A DNA stretch of 64,000 nucleotides, taken from NCBI RefSeq assembly GCF_900639875.1, contig NZ_CAAAIA010000002.1, positions 186,001 to 250,000 of the forward strand, written 5' to 3'. The translations under genes were made by a program, and so were the position numbers. Origin of the DNA: Legionella impletisoli (lineage in GTDB: Bacteria > Pseudomonadota > Gammaproteobacteria > Legionellales > Legionellaceae). The notes under the pieces were generated by a model that was not told the origin of the DNA, searched no databases, and saw only the letters and a program-made list of their open reading frames with translations. Every line of letters begins with the position of its first letter. The first letter of the stretch is position 1. This document shows positions 8,398-17,096 of the stretch, in pieces.

Positions 8398-9087
8398 ATG
8401 ATGATCATGCACTTAGATATTGTTACTATTGAGTCTATTAGCCCTGGTGTGGAAAGCTCCCTCCCCTCTCCCAGTGCCCGAGGAGAAGGGAGTAAGGTTG
8501 AAGAACTTTTCAGACAAGCCGGATTTAAACCAATTTTAAAAACCCCTGCCAAACCGGTTACCTTTCCTCTTAGCCAAGAAGATCGCGCTTTAATTGCCGC
8601 AATGGAAAAAAAACTTTATGAGCTGGGCGGCGTTGGCCTTGCAGCACCACAAGTCAATTACGCAAAACAAATCATTGCTATATACATCCCAGAAGAAGCG
8701 TCTTTATTAAGAGATTTCGCACAAACCTACCCCATGCATGTGATGATCAATCCGAGTTATCAAGCTTATTCAGGGGAAAAAGTTTCTGATTTTGAAGCGT
8801 GTTACTCAGTAGCATCAAAAGCTGGAAAAGTCCCAAGATTTCAGCAAATTCAACTAACTTATCAAGATGAAAATGGCCACAAGCATTCAGAACTCGCATC
8901 AGGGTTTTACGCTAGAGTATTGCAGCATGAAATAGATCACTTAGAAGGCACATTAATAACTGACCGTCTAACGCCAGATTGTACTCAAGGAACGGTAGAG
9001 GAAATGATGAAATTGCGACGGGAATCCTTACCAGATGAGAAAAAACGTCTTTTTGACGAAGTCATGGTGAAAAAACTTCGAAAATAG
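8398..9087 (+). CDS. def: Peptide deformylase (second-type, divergent motif 2)
   Basis: 229 aa from ATG 8398; ATGs at 8401 and 8410 are alternatives and no clear ribosome site decides. The three deformylase motifs are present: GVGLAAPQ, EACYS (canonical EGCLS; the metal-binding Cys is kept) and LQHEIDHLEG, the HExxH metal site. The enzyme removes the formyl group from the N-terminal methionine of new proteins using a bound metal. The N-terminal 40 residues carry a Ser/Pro/Gly stretch encoded by a dispersed-type repeat (see repeat at 8457). Length exceeds the usual 165-180 aa because of this extension and an extended C-terminus. Bacteria often carry two or more def paralogues; this looks like an accessory one. 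Confidence 0.85.
   Translation: MMIMHLDIVTIESISPGVESSLPSPSARGEGSKVEELFRQAGFKPILKTPAKPVTFPLSQEDRALIAAMEKKLYELGGVGLAAPQVNYAKQIIAIYIPEEASLLRDFAQTYPMHVMINPSYQAYSGEKVSDFEACYSVASKAGKVPRFQQIQLTYQDENGHKHSELASGFYARVLQHEIDHLEGTLITDRLTPDCTQGTVEEMMKLRRESLPDEKKRLFDEVMVKKLRK
8457..8492. repeat. CTCCC/GGGAG imperfect palindrome inside the deformylase N-terminus
   Basis: A run of CTCCCTCCCC (from 8457) faces GGAGAAGGGAG (8482-8492), giving an imperfect hairpin of the CTCTCCC...GGGAG type scattered through many gammaproteobacterial genomes. It is read in frame as Ser-Leu-Pro-Ser-Pro-Ser-Ala-Arg-Gly-Glu-Gly. Confidence 0.4.
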
Positions 9088-9169
9088 TTGTAGCTCAGCT
9101 TTCTGCAGCAATGCCATTAATTAGCCAAAGACTTGGAGAAGAACTAAAAGATTAGGCTTACACACAACA

Positions 9170-11167
9170 TTAAGCGCCAAAGGATGGCTGCTGGTTCACC
9201 CCATGCAATAATGTTGCAATTTCTGTATGCCCCATGATGATTGCAATCTCTTCAGGCGTCATCTGAATTTCTGTATCCGGGTTGGTCGATTGTGTTTGAG
9301 CATGTATAAATTCATTCATAAACGTTTCCACATTTTCCCTCCTAGCAAACTGCTGTAAGCTCCCAATTGAAGATTTAAAAACAAGATCACTTCGAGCGCC
9401 TGAGTTAAGTAAAAGTTCGACTACTTCAATATGGCCTTTCTGAGCGGCTATGAATAGAGGCCCTCCACCATTCTTCATTGCCTGATTTATATCCGCTTTC
9501 CAGAGTAACAGTTCTTTGACCACTTCGATATGCCCTTCCTCAGACGCCATGAATAGAGGCGTTTCACCATCATCCGTTGTCTGGTTTATCTTCGCCCCAC
9601 GCTTTAATAGCTCTTTGACCACCTTAAGGTGCCCCGCCCAGGCTGCTATGAATAGAGGCGTTTCACCATTACTCTTTGCCTGATTTATCTTCGCCCCATG
9701 GTTTAACAGCTCTTTGACCACCTTAAGGTGTCCCGCCCAGACTGCTATGGATAAAGGCGTTTCACCAGTATTCTTTTCCTGATTTATCTTCGCCCCACGG
9801 TTTAATAACTCTTTGACCACTTTGACATGCCCATTCTGAGCAGCTATGAATAGAGGCGATGCACCATCATTCGCTGCCAGGTTTATATCCGCCCCAAGGT
9901 TTAATAGTTCTTTGACGACCTCGATATACCCATTCTGAGCTGCGAAATAAAGAAGCGTCGCATGGCTATCATCCGTTAACAGTGCTTTTGCCGCAGAAAT
10001 TTGATGCATACGCGCCCATGTGTCCTGCTTTTTCCAAACACTGATAGCCTGGCTGACGTTTGTCTCCTGGGTTATGGTGGTAAAAATAAGTGTTTCAAAA
10101 ATTAAAGTATCATTTATTGAGTCGCGTTGTGATTTCAATGCAAGATAAACCTTAGATGCTACATCCTCTGGGCTAAAGAGCGCTTGTATTGGAAGTTTAT
10201 TCGCATCGGCAAAGAGCCAATGCTTTATTGTGGGGCTCCAGGTAATAGAAATGGCGTGAGTTGAAGACTTTAATTGCATGGAGACGGGGTTTGTTATAGC
10301 CTGGTCGTTTTCAATGGATGTTTGAAAACTTGTGAAATAATCTTTTAGCTCCTGCTTTGAATAAGCGCCGATAAAATCGCCAATTTCCCGTATACCACCT
10401 TGGCCCTCAAGTGCTGTGGATAAAACAAGAGGTGCTGTTTGTTTCAATGATTGAGCAGGGGCTTTTCTCTCTTCATACCAGTCACGATAATGATAGGGTT
10501 GCTGATAAAACATAAGGTCGTCAAAAAAAGCTTGAATTTCAAGCCACTGTCTTGTTTCTTCTGAAGGAGGAGCCTTGCCTAGTTTTTTTACTTCTTCTCG
10601 TGCCTGTGTCACGTTCTCCACAAGCGCATCAGGGGTCAAGCTTGCAAGAAGATTAAGACGCCGGTTAAATCGAATCACCTGCTCCTCTCCCAAAAGAGCC
10701 GCCTGTATCGCCATGGAAGAAAGCCCAAAACAAACGCCTTCTTCATTAAACCTGTAACCCAGTTTGACTAAATGAGAAATAAGATGAGTATGTGTCAGTT
10801 GTTGCGGCTGAGAATTAAAAAAACTGGATGACGAAGCAACCAGTTGGGCTACTTTATCAATCCGAACCCCATCCCGAGCCTTACGCACACGAACATCGCG
10901 GAGCATATTTCCTAATAGCTCGTTTCTTTGTGTGAACGCAGCAAGGAATAGATTGTATTTTTCCTCAGACACTTCAGGAATGACTATGTCGCAATCTTGC
11001 AAATCAATCTTATCGATAAAATCGAACGTCTCAAGCAGGGCCAAAAGCGCAGTAGAAATCCCTTCCCCAAATTGCTTGATCATTTCTAATTTTAAGTTCT
11101 CATTCATCAATCGTGCTATATTTGTTCTTAATGGTGTTAGTGTAGACACATTGTTGTTTGCAAGCAA
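9170..11167 (-). CDS. Ankyrin-repeat putative effector with a papain-like Cys/His/Asp pattern
   Basis: 665 aa if the TTG at 11167 is used (AAAGGA lies 11 bases upstream); ATG 11107 is an alternative. Residues about 402-600 hold six to seven 33-residue ankyrin repeats (GHLKVVKELLNRGAKINQ pattern), a module for binding host proteins. The N-terminal 400 residues have no ankyrins but show GVCFGLS with Cys146 at a predicted helix start, HAISITW with His304, and WLFADAN with Asp321 and Asn323. That C ... HA.. ... DxN order resembles YopT/C58-type papain-fold proteases. No signal peptide. In Legionella, ankyrin proteins of this kind are commonly Dot/Icm effectors. Protease activity is my inference. 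The central repeats are nearly identical at DNA level, implying recent duplication. Confidence 0.7.
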   Translation of the reverse strand: MLANNNVSTLTPLRTNIARLMNENLKLEMIKQFGEGISTALLALLETFDFIDKIDLQDCDIVIPEVSEEKYNLFLAAFTQRNELLGNMLRDVRVRKARDGVRIDKVAQLVASSSSFFNSQPQQLTHTHLISHLVKLGYRFNEEGVCFGLSSMAIQAALLGEEQVIRFNRRLNLLASLTPDALVENVTQAREEVKKLGKAPPSEETRQWLEIQAFFDDLMFYQQPYHYRDWYEERKAPAQSLKQTAPLVLSTALEGQGGIREIGDFIGAYSKQELKDYFTSFQTSIENDQAITNPVSMQLKSSTHAISITWSPTIKHWLFADANKLPIQALFSPEDVASKVYLALKSQRDSINDTLIFETLIFTTITQETNVSQAISVWKKQDTWARMHQISAAKALLTDDSHATLLYFAAQNGYIEVVKELLNLGADINLAANDGASPLFIAAQNGHVKVVKELLNRGAKINQEKNTGETPLSIAVWAGHLKVVKELLNHGAKINQAKSNGETPLFIAAWAGHLKVVKELLKRGAKINQTTDDGETPLFMASEEGHIEVVKELLLWKADINQAMKNGGGPLFIAAQKGHIEVVELLLNSGARSDLVFKSSIGSLQQFARRENVETFMNEFIHAQTQSTNPDTEIQMTPEEIAIIMGHTEIATLLHGVNQQPSFGA

Positions 11168-11359
11168 ATATGGATATATTCCTTTTCTAAAAGAATAAAC
11201 ACTTATATTTCTGAAAGTGACGCATTGATTTCTCTATACAGAATAAAACGTGAAGACACGCTTGCACAGGTTTACTCCAATCCAATTTAATGACTGTTCA
11301 TGTTGACTTAAGATTTTAGCGATATACTTAACATAAGCACAATTTTTAGGAATAAAACC

Positions 11360-13624
11360 ATGCCTCAGACTCATTCCGAGCGTTATCAACAATTAGTCAC
11401 TGCGGATAAGTCTCGATTAAACGTGGATGCATTAGTATCTGAAATTAAAGACTCCGCTTTACCGAGCGCTCCGGATGGAGAAGGCGTATATGATCACTTA
11501 GTTGATCTCTTCCGTGAGCATAGCGATGCGCAATTCGGGATAGTCTCTAAACTAAATGAACGTGGCGAATGGGTTCGTGATGCAACTGAATCCATTCCTC
11601 TTTCTCAGCGAATTTCCCACACTGCCCCAGTCATTGAAGCGAATAATACCCTATTAAGATGTTTGTCTCGCTTACGACCTATTGATTATGTGCTCTCTCA
11701 AAAATACTCTGGCGATAAGCCTGGGCTTCGCAAGGATATAAAAAATCAATTTGCCCAGTTAGTACAAGATATTCTCACCGAAGTAAACCTGGACAAAAGC
11801 GAGCATGCAAAACAGCGCAAATTTAAAAAACTCGAAAAAGAATTTGATACCTTTTTAATTCGGAAATTGCACGAGGCCAACTTAACGGAGGGTTGTGAAA
11901 CGGAAAAAGACTGTAAAAAACTACTCAGCCATTATCGCATTTTATCAAGCTTATTAATCCCTGCTCGTCCCTTAATCACCTTAACCTATGACGCTCAAAA
12001 TAAAGTATTTCAGCGTGAAACCCAATATCCAGTTACTGAAAAAACAGAAAAACAAAAAAAGGCGTTGCAAACTGCATTTGATTTAAACCCCTACCCTGTA
12101 GACACTGATAAAACTGCGCAAACTGTTCAGGCGTTAGCGACTCAAAAAGCCAATGCTTTTTTTGCAGAATTAATGACTCAAGACGATCGAGCACTACCCG
12201 CTCAAAGTCGAAAAATCCATTTGGTTGGGGCAAGAAATGCCTTTATTGTTAAAAATGAATTATTTTTTGGCGTAGAGCGTGATCACCTTGAAGACGCGCA
12301 ACAATTAGAAGCTTTCAAAGAAGATACCTTATGGATGGCTAGAACCGGCGTACCCGTCTATGTTGGAAAAGGTGAAACAGCGGAGCGAATTCAAGAACAT
12401 ACTCGTGAAAACTTAAAGCAAATCCGTCAGGCAGCCTTAAAAAGAATGCCTGAAACTCCTGAGGCCTTAAAGCTTCACCTCACTACCCTAAACACCAATA
12501 TGCGTCATGAAAACCAGCATATTATGATACCCCATCTATATCAGGCCACGCGAGACAACCCTGAAAACGAAGATGATCTATCTTACATCCCTGTTAATCT
12601 ATTGGGCACGTTTAGTTGGCTAGATTTAGCACCTAGTTTAGCGTTCGAATCGGATGAGCATCGTCCAACAGGCATCGCTCCTTTAGCCAAAGCAACTCGG
12701 GCACAAAGTGCCGTCGAAGTGATGCTAAAAGCATGCGATAGCCCAAATACGTTAAATGTGGTTCATTGTGCGAGCGGGCAAGATCGCACAGGAACAGTCG
12801 TTGAAAAAACGACCCAAATTTGGATGGCAAAACGGTATCAAGAGCAGGAACCAGCACTTGATCCCAACTCAATACAAAGCATGCGAGCTGAAGGTGGGAA
12901 TGCTGCTGAAATTGCGAGTCATCATATTTCCGGATCGCCTGGCATGAAAACCGTTTCAAAATCTGGAGATACGTTTACCGACGAAGCAAGCGCACAATTT
13001 TATCGTAAAAGTGCTGATTTAAATTTAAGTAACCCCGTCGGCTCTGTAACCTGGCTTAGAGAGCCTAGCGAAGAAGCAAAAAAAGCCTATCATGATCAAT
13101 TAGCAGCTTTTGAAGCTCGGTTAAATACTTTGCGAAAAGAACTCAAGGGAAATAAAAATAATCAAAAATTGTTCACCCAAGGAAGCATGATACTAGAACA
13201 AGTTCGAGACATTTATCAAAGTTCTCGCCTTTCTGCCAAAGAAGTGTCCGATCTGACATGGGTATTGTCTTGTAGCAATAGAGCGATAAGCGAGCCTAAA
13301 GATGAAGCAAATATTCGTAAATTAGCTGGACTTTCAAAAGAAGTGTCTGGTCATGCTTCGCCTAAATGGAGAAAGCTAGGTGCAGCGCTTGCGATCTTCG
13401 CATGCGTTGCTTTAGTGGTGGCTGGGGTTTTAGCCGCCATTCCAAGTGGTGGCACAAGCTTATTACTAGCCGTTGCAGGCGGTGTTGGTTTAAAGGCAGG
13501 AATAACAGGGGTTGCCGCTTCCGGAGTCGTAGGATTGGGGTTATTTCATAAAAGCAAAAGCGATGGTCTCGCCAAATCGGTTGAAGACCTACAAACCACT
13601 CTTAAAGACCTTAATAAGAGGTAA
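11360..13624 (+). CDS. Putative effector, CX5R phosphatase with C-terminal membrane hairpin (SidF/SidP-like)
   Basis: 754 aa, ATG 11360 behind AGGA. The catalytic loop VHCASGQDRTGT places Cys470 and Arg476 in a perfect C-x5-R motif with a preceding His, the signature of phosphoinositide phosphatases such as IpgD/SopB and the Legionella effectors SidF and SidP. In that class the Cys attacks the phosphate and the Arg binds it. Residues about 686-745 contain two hydrophobic segments separated by a short turn (ALAIFACVALVVAGVLAAI, then a Gly-rich span), matching the two C-terminal membrane spans by which SidF sits in the vacuole membrane. The protein is shorter than SidF. Specificity (which phosphoinositide) cannot be read from sequence. 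It lies between the ankyrin effector and the pilin genes. Confidence 0.7.
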   Translation: MPQTHSERYQQLVTADKSRLNVDALVSEIKDSALPSAPDGEGVYDHLVDLFREHSDAQFGIVSKLNERGEWVRDATESIPLSQRISHTAPVIEANNTLLRCLSRLRPIDYVLSQKYSGDKPGLRKDIKNQFAQLVQDILTEVNLDKSEHAKQRKFKKLEKEFDTFLIRKLHEANLTEGCETEKDCKKLLSHYRILSSLLIPARPLITLTYDAQNKVFQRETQYPVTEKTEKQKKALQTAFDLNPYPVDTDKTAQTVQALATQKANAFFAELMTQDDRALPAQSRKIHLVGARNAFIVKNELFFGVERDHLEDAQQLEAFKEDTLWMARTGVPVYVGKGETAERIQEHTRENLKQIRQAALKRMPETPEALKLHLTTLNTNMRHENQHIMIPHLYQATRDNPENEDDLSYIPVNLLGTFSWLDLAPSLAFESDEHRPTGIAPLAKATRAQSAVEVMLKACDSPNTLNVVHCASGQDRTGTVVEKTTQIWMAKRYQEQEPALDPNSIQSMRAEGGNAAEIASHHISGSPGMKTVSKSGDTFTDEASAQFYRKSADLNLSNPVGSVTWLREPSEEAKKAYHDQLAAFEARLNTLRKELKGNKNNQKLFTQGSMILEQVRDIYQSSRLSAKEVSDLTWVLSCSNRAISEPKDEANIRKLAGLSKEVSGHASPKWRKLGAALAIFACVALVVAGVLAAIPSGGTSLLLAVAGGVGLKAGITGVAASGVVGLGLFHKSKSDGLAKSVEDLQTTLKDLNKR

Positions 13625-13645
13625 AGCCCACTCTTCCAAATCCAT

Positions 13646-14194
13646 TTAAATAGGAATAGATGTTCTAATTAAACGCCAACTTAACAATCCTTCATTGATG
13701 AAGCGATGCGATTCGCTATTGCATTCACTCCCCGGATCAATATTGGCGTATCGTATTTGCAAAAACGTTTGGAAGTCTTCGCTGACTGTGATGAGCCAAT
13801 GATGGCTTCCAGCTTTTTCTTTTTCCGCCGTAATTAATACGCAAGGAAAACTGCCTAAGTCATTAATTAAAAAATTAACATGTTTCCCCTCTATGGGTAA
13901 GCTGCACCCTTTTTGTGAAAGACTGTTTATTGCTGCATTAGGATGAGCATCCTGACTGACACAAGCTTTTGTTGACTGATGATTGAGATTGGCTGTAATA
14001 CGATTTGCAGCACTTTCTAATTGATACATTGCTTCATGCTGGACTAGATTTTGGTTATTAAACTTAGAATATAGAAATATCGCTTGCATTAAAGACAGTA
14101 CCAAGCCTGTTATCGCCACCAACATGAACAGAGTCGTTAAAAAAATTACGCCCTGATTATCGCAGGCGAACGCTAAATTGTTTTTTTTGTTCAT
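13646..14194 (-). CDS. Type IV pilus minor pilin, PilX-like
   Basis: 182 aa using ATG 14194; a TTG at 14206 would enlarge the overlap with the upstream gene from 38 to 50 bases. After a charged start comes a type-III-signal-like helix, QGVIFLTTLFMLVAITGLVLSLM, with Gly-Val at the presumed prepilin peptidase site instead of Gly-Phe, as is common in PilX-type proteins that lack the canonical Glu5. The rest is a globular domain with four cysteines. It is third in a PilV-PilW-PilX order on the minus strand, the standard order of minor pilins that prime pilus assembly. Confidence 0.65.
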   Translation of the reverse strand: MNKKNNLAFACDNQGVIFLTTLFMLVAITGLVLSLMQAIFLYSKFNNQNLVQHEAMYQLESAANRITANLNHQSTKACVSQDAHPNAAINSLSQKGCSLPIEGKHVNFLINDLGSFPCVLITAEKEKAGSHHWLITVSEDFQTFLQIRYANIDPGSECNSESHRFINEGLLSWRLIRTSIPI

Positions 14195-14885
14195 CAGAAA
14201 GCTCAAGGGTTATTCGCACCACTTTGCCCAAAGGGTGGTCAGCTAATGAAACCGTCATTGAATGAACTAAAGAAGAAAGTTCCTCCGAATGGTTTTGTTT
14301 ATAGAGTAGAGATGAAGTATGGTGGTTACGGTGGATGAAATACGCCTCGTTAATCCACCCACCGATATAAATTGGTTCTTTAAAATTAAATAATAATGGC
14401 TTTTCAAAAGTCATTCGCTTTGTAGCACCATAGGACTCAACTCGGCGAATTTGATGAACTTCTGCATGATAACAATCTGCGATCAGCACCTGTTGTTTAG
14501 CTTTAAAATCGGCAAGAGTTAAAATCGTTTGTTCACTTAATATGGACTCAATAACTTGATAAGATTCATGCATTCGTTGAATCTGCAATCGAGGTTCATT
14601 CGCATCAATATACAGCGCACTTAATTTTTGATCATTTTGAGTTCGATCGGCTGTAACTAATTGTTCTAAATTCAAACAGGGTGTAAAGCCAGCGTGATGA
14701 ATACTATGGCGAAACAAATCCTTGATGAGTTGTAGCTCCATGTCTTGTTCAATCGCTTGGTTTATAAAGCGAACATGATGTTTAATACTTAGGAATTGAT
14801 TGACTAAGAGCAAAATAAGGACACTCGATAAAAAGAGCCCTATTAATAATTCTGTCAGACTAAAACCTAATGGATATTGTTTCAT
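14157..14885 (-). CDS. Type IV pilus minor pilin, PilW-like
   Basis: 242 aa, ATG 14885. A classic prepilin leader: short MKQYPLG, cleavage after Gly7, then FSLTELLIGLFLSSVLILLL with Phe at +1 and Glu at +5. After that a long globular domain typical of PilW. Start overlaps the stop of the PilV-like gene by four bases (ATGA), so the genes are translationally coupled. By family knowledge PilW, PilX and PilV form the pilus tip with PilY1; neither PilY1 nor PilE is present in this window. Confidence 0.75.
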   Translation of the reverse strand: MKQYPLGFSLTELLIGLFLSSVLILLLVNQFLSIKHHVRFINQAIEQDMELQLIKDLFRHSIHHAGFTPCLNLEQLVTADRTQNDQKLSALYIDANEPRLQIQRMHESYQVIESILSEQTILTLADFKAKQQVLIADCYHAEVHQIRRVESYGATKRMTFEKPLLFNFKEPIYIGGWINEAYFIHRNHHTSSLLYKQNHSEELSSLVHSMTVSLADHPLGKVVRITLELSDEQKKQFSVRLR

Positions 14886-15196
14886 CCTAAAAATAAACTT
14901 CGCTTAAGAGTACGAGGATAGTTACCTTGAACAGATGGCTCATACCAAGTAATTTCTAGTTCGGTCTTTTTTTGATGGTTTGTGATGGTGCATTGAAAGA
15001 TTGCTTCTTCAGAAACTTGCTGCTTAAGCTCTTCAGACAAGGAGTCTAATTCGTTTAAAGCACTACTTTGAAGATGAAATTGATTAAACAGGCGGGTAAT
15101 TTGCCATTGCTGATGTAATAAAGCCAGTGAAGTCGTGGTGATTAAACATAATGAAATCAACACTTCGGTTAAAGAAAATCCATGAGTTTGGTGCAT
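14882..15196 (-). CDS. Type IV pilus minor pilin, PilV-like
   Basis: 104 aa, ATG 15196. Leader MHQTHG, cleavage before Phe7, then FSLTEVLISLCLITTTSLALL with Glu at +5, the type IV prepilin signature. The protein is short for PilV (usual 120-180 aa). First gene of the three-gene minor pilin operon. A GspI-type pseudopilin would look similar at the N-terminus, but linkage to PilW- and PilX-like genes favours PilV. Confidence 0.7.
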   Translation of the reverse strand: MHQTHGFSLTEVLISLCLITTTSLALLHQQWQITRLFNQFHLQSSALNELDSLSEELKQQVSEEAIFQCTITNHQKKTELEITWYEPSVQGNYPRTLKRSLFLG

Positions 15197-15436
15197 TGTT
15201 CATCCTGAGGTTGGTCCATGCATAGAATAGCTTGTACACCCCCTGAAGTGCAATATCTATTTATAGGCAATCATAATGCCCTTGTACAATTTATTTTTAA
15301 TCCAGTGTTCGTTAATATATTAGGAATGAACTTAATTTCAGATGATAAATCAGGACTTATGCCTGGTCGATGCTGTATAGATTTTATGTAACTTTTGGCA
15401 CTGTAGCCTTTAAATAAATCTTCAGGAGAAAGACTT

Positions 15437-16558
15437 ATGGCTTGCGATTATCATTTGCTCCCTCATTCTGGGATTCAAACGCTTTCTCCCTATATCCCTG
15501 GCAAATCAGTCGAACAACTGGCTGATGAGCTTGGGCTGACCGACATCATAAAATTGGCAAGCAATGAAAATCCACTGGGTTGCAGCCATAAAGTGACCAA
15601 AGCACTGTCAGCGCTTTCAGGCCATGCTATTGCAATGTATCCATCGCCCTATCACAGCCCATTATTGCAAAACCTCAGTGCTAAGCTAGGTGTTCCAACC
15701 GATATGATCACCTTGGGAAACGGTACAGATATGCTATTCCCCCTAATTATCAACTGTTTTGCATTACATCAGGAAAAACAAGTTTTAACACATGAGTATG
15801 CATTCAGCTCGTATGCTATTTATTCCAAAATTTTAGGAGTTCCTGTAACTTCAACACCAGTAGATGATCAATGGGCCGTAGATATCAAGATTATGGCAAA
15901 AGCATGCGATGAGAAGACGGCTATTATCTTTCTCCCCAATCCCAATAACCCGACAGGAGTGCCTGTAAAAAATCGTGATATCATCTATTTACTTGAGCAT
16001 ATTCCTGAGTCAACATTTTTAGTATTGGACGAAGCGTATGTTGAATATAACTCAGAGACTCCACAAAATGACAGCATCGAATTGTTACAGCATTATTCTA
16101 ACTTAATTATCACGCGAACGTTTTCAAAAGCCTATGGCTTGGCTGGATTACGTTTAGGGTACGCCATTGCGAGAGCTGAAGTCACTTCGTTACTAAAAAA
16201 AATTAGTCCACCCTTTTTTGTTAATTGTGCAGCTTTGGTAGCGGCTAATGCCGCTTTAGACGATGCGCAATTTATTCACGAAACCTTAACGCTTAATCAG
16301 CAGGGGCTAGCACAATTAAAAGCGGGCTTAAAAAAATTAAAGCTCACCTGCCTTCCATCATCAGGCAATTTTATTACAGTGGATTTTAAGAAGGACGCAG
16401 GCCCACTCTATCAAAGCTTACTTCGATATGGCATTATTGTTCGTCCTCTTCATCCCTATCGCATGGATAACTTCTTACGGATTACCGTGGGCACCATGCA
16501 GCAAAATATTCGATTCTTGGATGCATTAGAAGAGTGTCTTAATGAGGAAAAACTATGA
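15437..16558 (+). CDS. hisC: Histidinol-phosphate / aromatic aminotransferase
   Basis: 373 aa, ATG 15437 with AGGAGAAAG upstream. Fold-type I PLP aminotransferase: KLASNENPLG near residue 39, LGNGTDML (phosphate-binding region), PNPNNPTG at 167-174, LDEAYVEY at 197-204, and the PLP lysine Lys231 in TRTFSKAYGLAGLRLGY. These are HisC family motifs; the length is normal. The enzyme converts imidazole-acetol phosphate and glutamate to histidinol phosphate and 2-oxoglutarate. HisC-type enzymes often also transaminate aromatic keto acids, and the only partner here is phhB, with which it shares an ATGA overlap; no other his gene is nearby. A role in phenylalanine/tyrosine metabolism is therefore as likely as one in histidine synthesis. 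Confidence 0.85.
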   Translation: MACDYHLLPHSGIQTLSPYIPGKSVEQLADELGLTDIIKLASNENPLGCSHKVTKALSALSGHAIAMYPSPYHSPLLQNLSAKLGVPTDMITLGNGTDMLFPLIINCFALHQEKQVLTHEYAFSSYAIYSKILGVPVTSTPVDDQWAVDIKIMAKACDEKTAIIFLPNPNNPTGVPVKNRDIIYLLEHIPESTFLVLDEAYVEYNSETPQNDSIELLQHYSNLIITRTFSKAYGLAGLRLGYAIARAEVTSLLKKISPPFFVNCAALVAANAALDDAQFIHETLTLNQQGLAQLKAGLKKLKLTCLPSSGNFITVDFKKDAGPLYQSLLRYGIIVRPLHPYRMDNFLRITVGTMQQNIRFLDALEECLNEEKL

Positions 16559-16896
16559 CGAGTGATTTAAGTACGAAACATTGCGAAGCCTGTGAAGGTA
16601 TCGGATCAGCTCTAAATGAAGAGCAAATTAATAATCTTATACCGCAGTTGAATAAGACTTGGAAGGTTTCAATTGACTATAAACAGATACATCGCAAATT
16701 TTCATTTAAAAACTTTTATGAAACCATGGCCTTTGTAAATGCCATTGCGTGGATTGCAAACGTTGAAAATCATCATCCTGATCTAGAAGTTGGATACAAT
16801 TATTGCAATGTGACATTTACCACGCATGCGTTAGATGGCTTAACGCAGAACGATTTCATCTGTGCTGCCAAAATTGATACGTTGTTAGAAGATTAG
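16555..16896 (+). CDS. phhB: Pterin-4a-carbinolamine dehydratase
   Basis: 113 aa; start overlaps the hisC stop (ATGA). The family signature is clear: FKNFYETMAFVNAIAWIANVENHHPDLEV with the catalytic His-His-Pro, then YNYCNVTFTTHALDGLTQNDF. It dehydrates 4a-hydroxytetrahydropterin, recycling the cofactor of phenylalanine hydroxylase (PhhA). PhhA is not in the window. Coupling to an aminotransferase gene suggests aromatic amino acid turnover. Length normal. Confidence 0.9.
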   Translation: MTSDLSTKHCEACEGIGSALNEEQINNLIPQLNKTWKVSIDYKQIHRKFSFKNFYETMAFVNAIAWIANVENHHPDLEVGYNYCNVTFTTHALDGLTQNDFICAAKIDTLLED

Positions 16897-16973
16897 TTCT
16901 TTATATCAACTGTTGCCTTGAATGTAAAAGACCGTTCTTAGTTAACGTGAGTTCGACAGAAAACAGCTTTTTT

Positions 16974-17063
16974 TGTCTACTTGCTCTGCTTTATGCAGGG
17001 ATCCAGTCGTTCTTAAATGAAGTTCAGAGCTGGATTCCGCGCATAAAGCGCAGAACGTAGACA
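16974..17063. repeat. 90-bp palindromic dispersed repeat, copy A
   Basis: Starts TGTCTACTTGC and ends with the matching inverted GTAGACA; the arms also pair CTGCTTTATGCAGG-type sequence near both ends. It is the same length as and about 80% identical to 21563-21652. It lies between convergent phhB and secF, fits a MITE-like or REP-like element, and encodes nothing. A half 'gtgagttcgaca' motif shared with the 34.99 kb repeats precedes it. Confidence 0.7.
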
Positions 17064-17096
17064 TTTTGATTTATTTGTAGCTGCGCGAAGTATATA

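Noticed and set aside
9084..9155. Coding-like string (AQLSAAMPLISQRLGEELKD) after def
   Set aside because: About 22 residues with no start or upstream continuation; may be a remnant but cannot be supported.
11304..11332. CTTAA pair upstream of the CX5R gene as a PmrA box
   Set aside because: The two CTTAA are 20 bases apart, not 11, so they do not match the known box geometry.
15218..15391. 57-codon plus-strand frame upstream of hisC with a weak AGG site
   Set aside because: No recognisable sequence and it fills the expected promoter region; kept only as a remote possibility.
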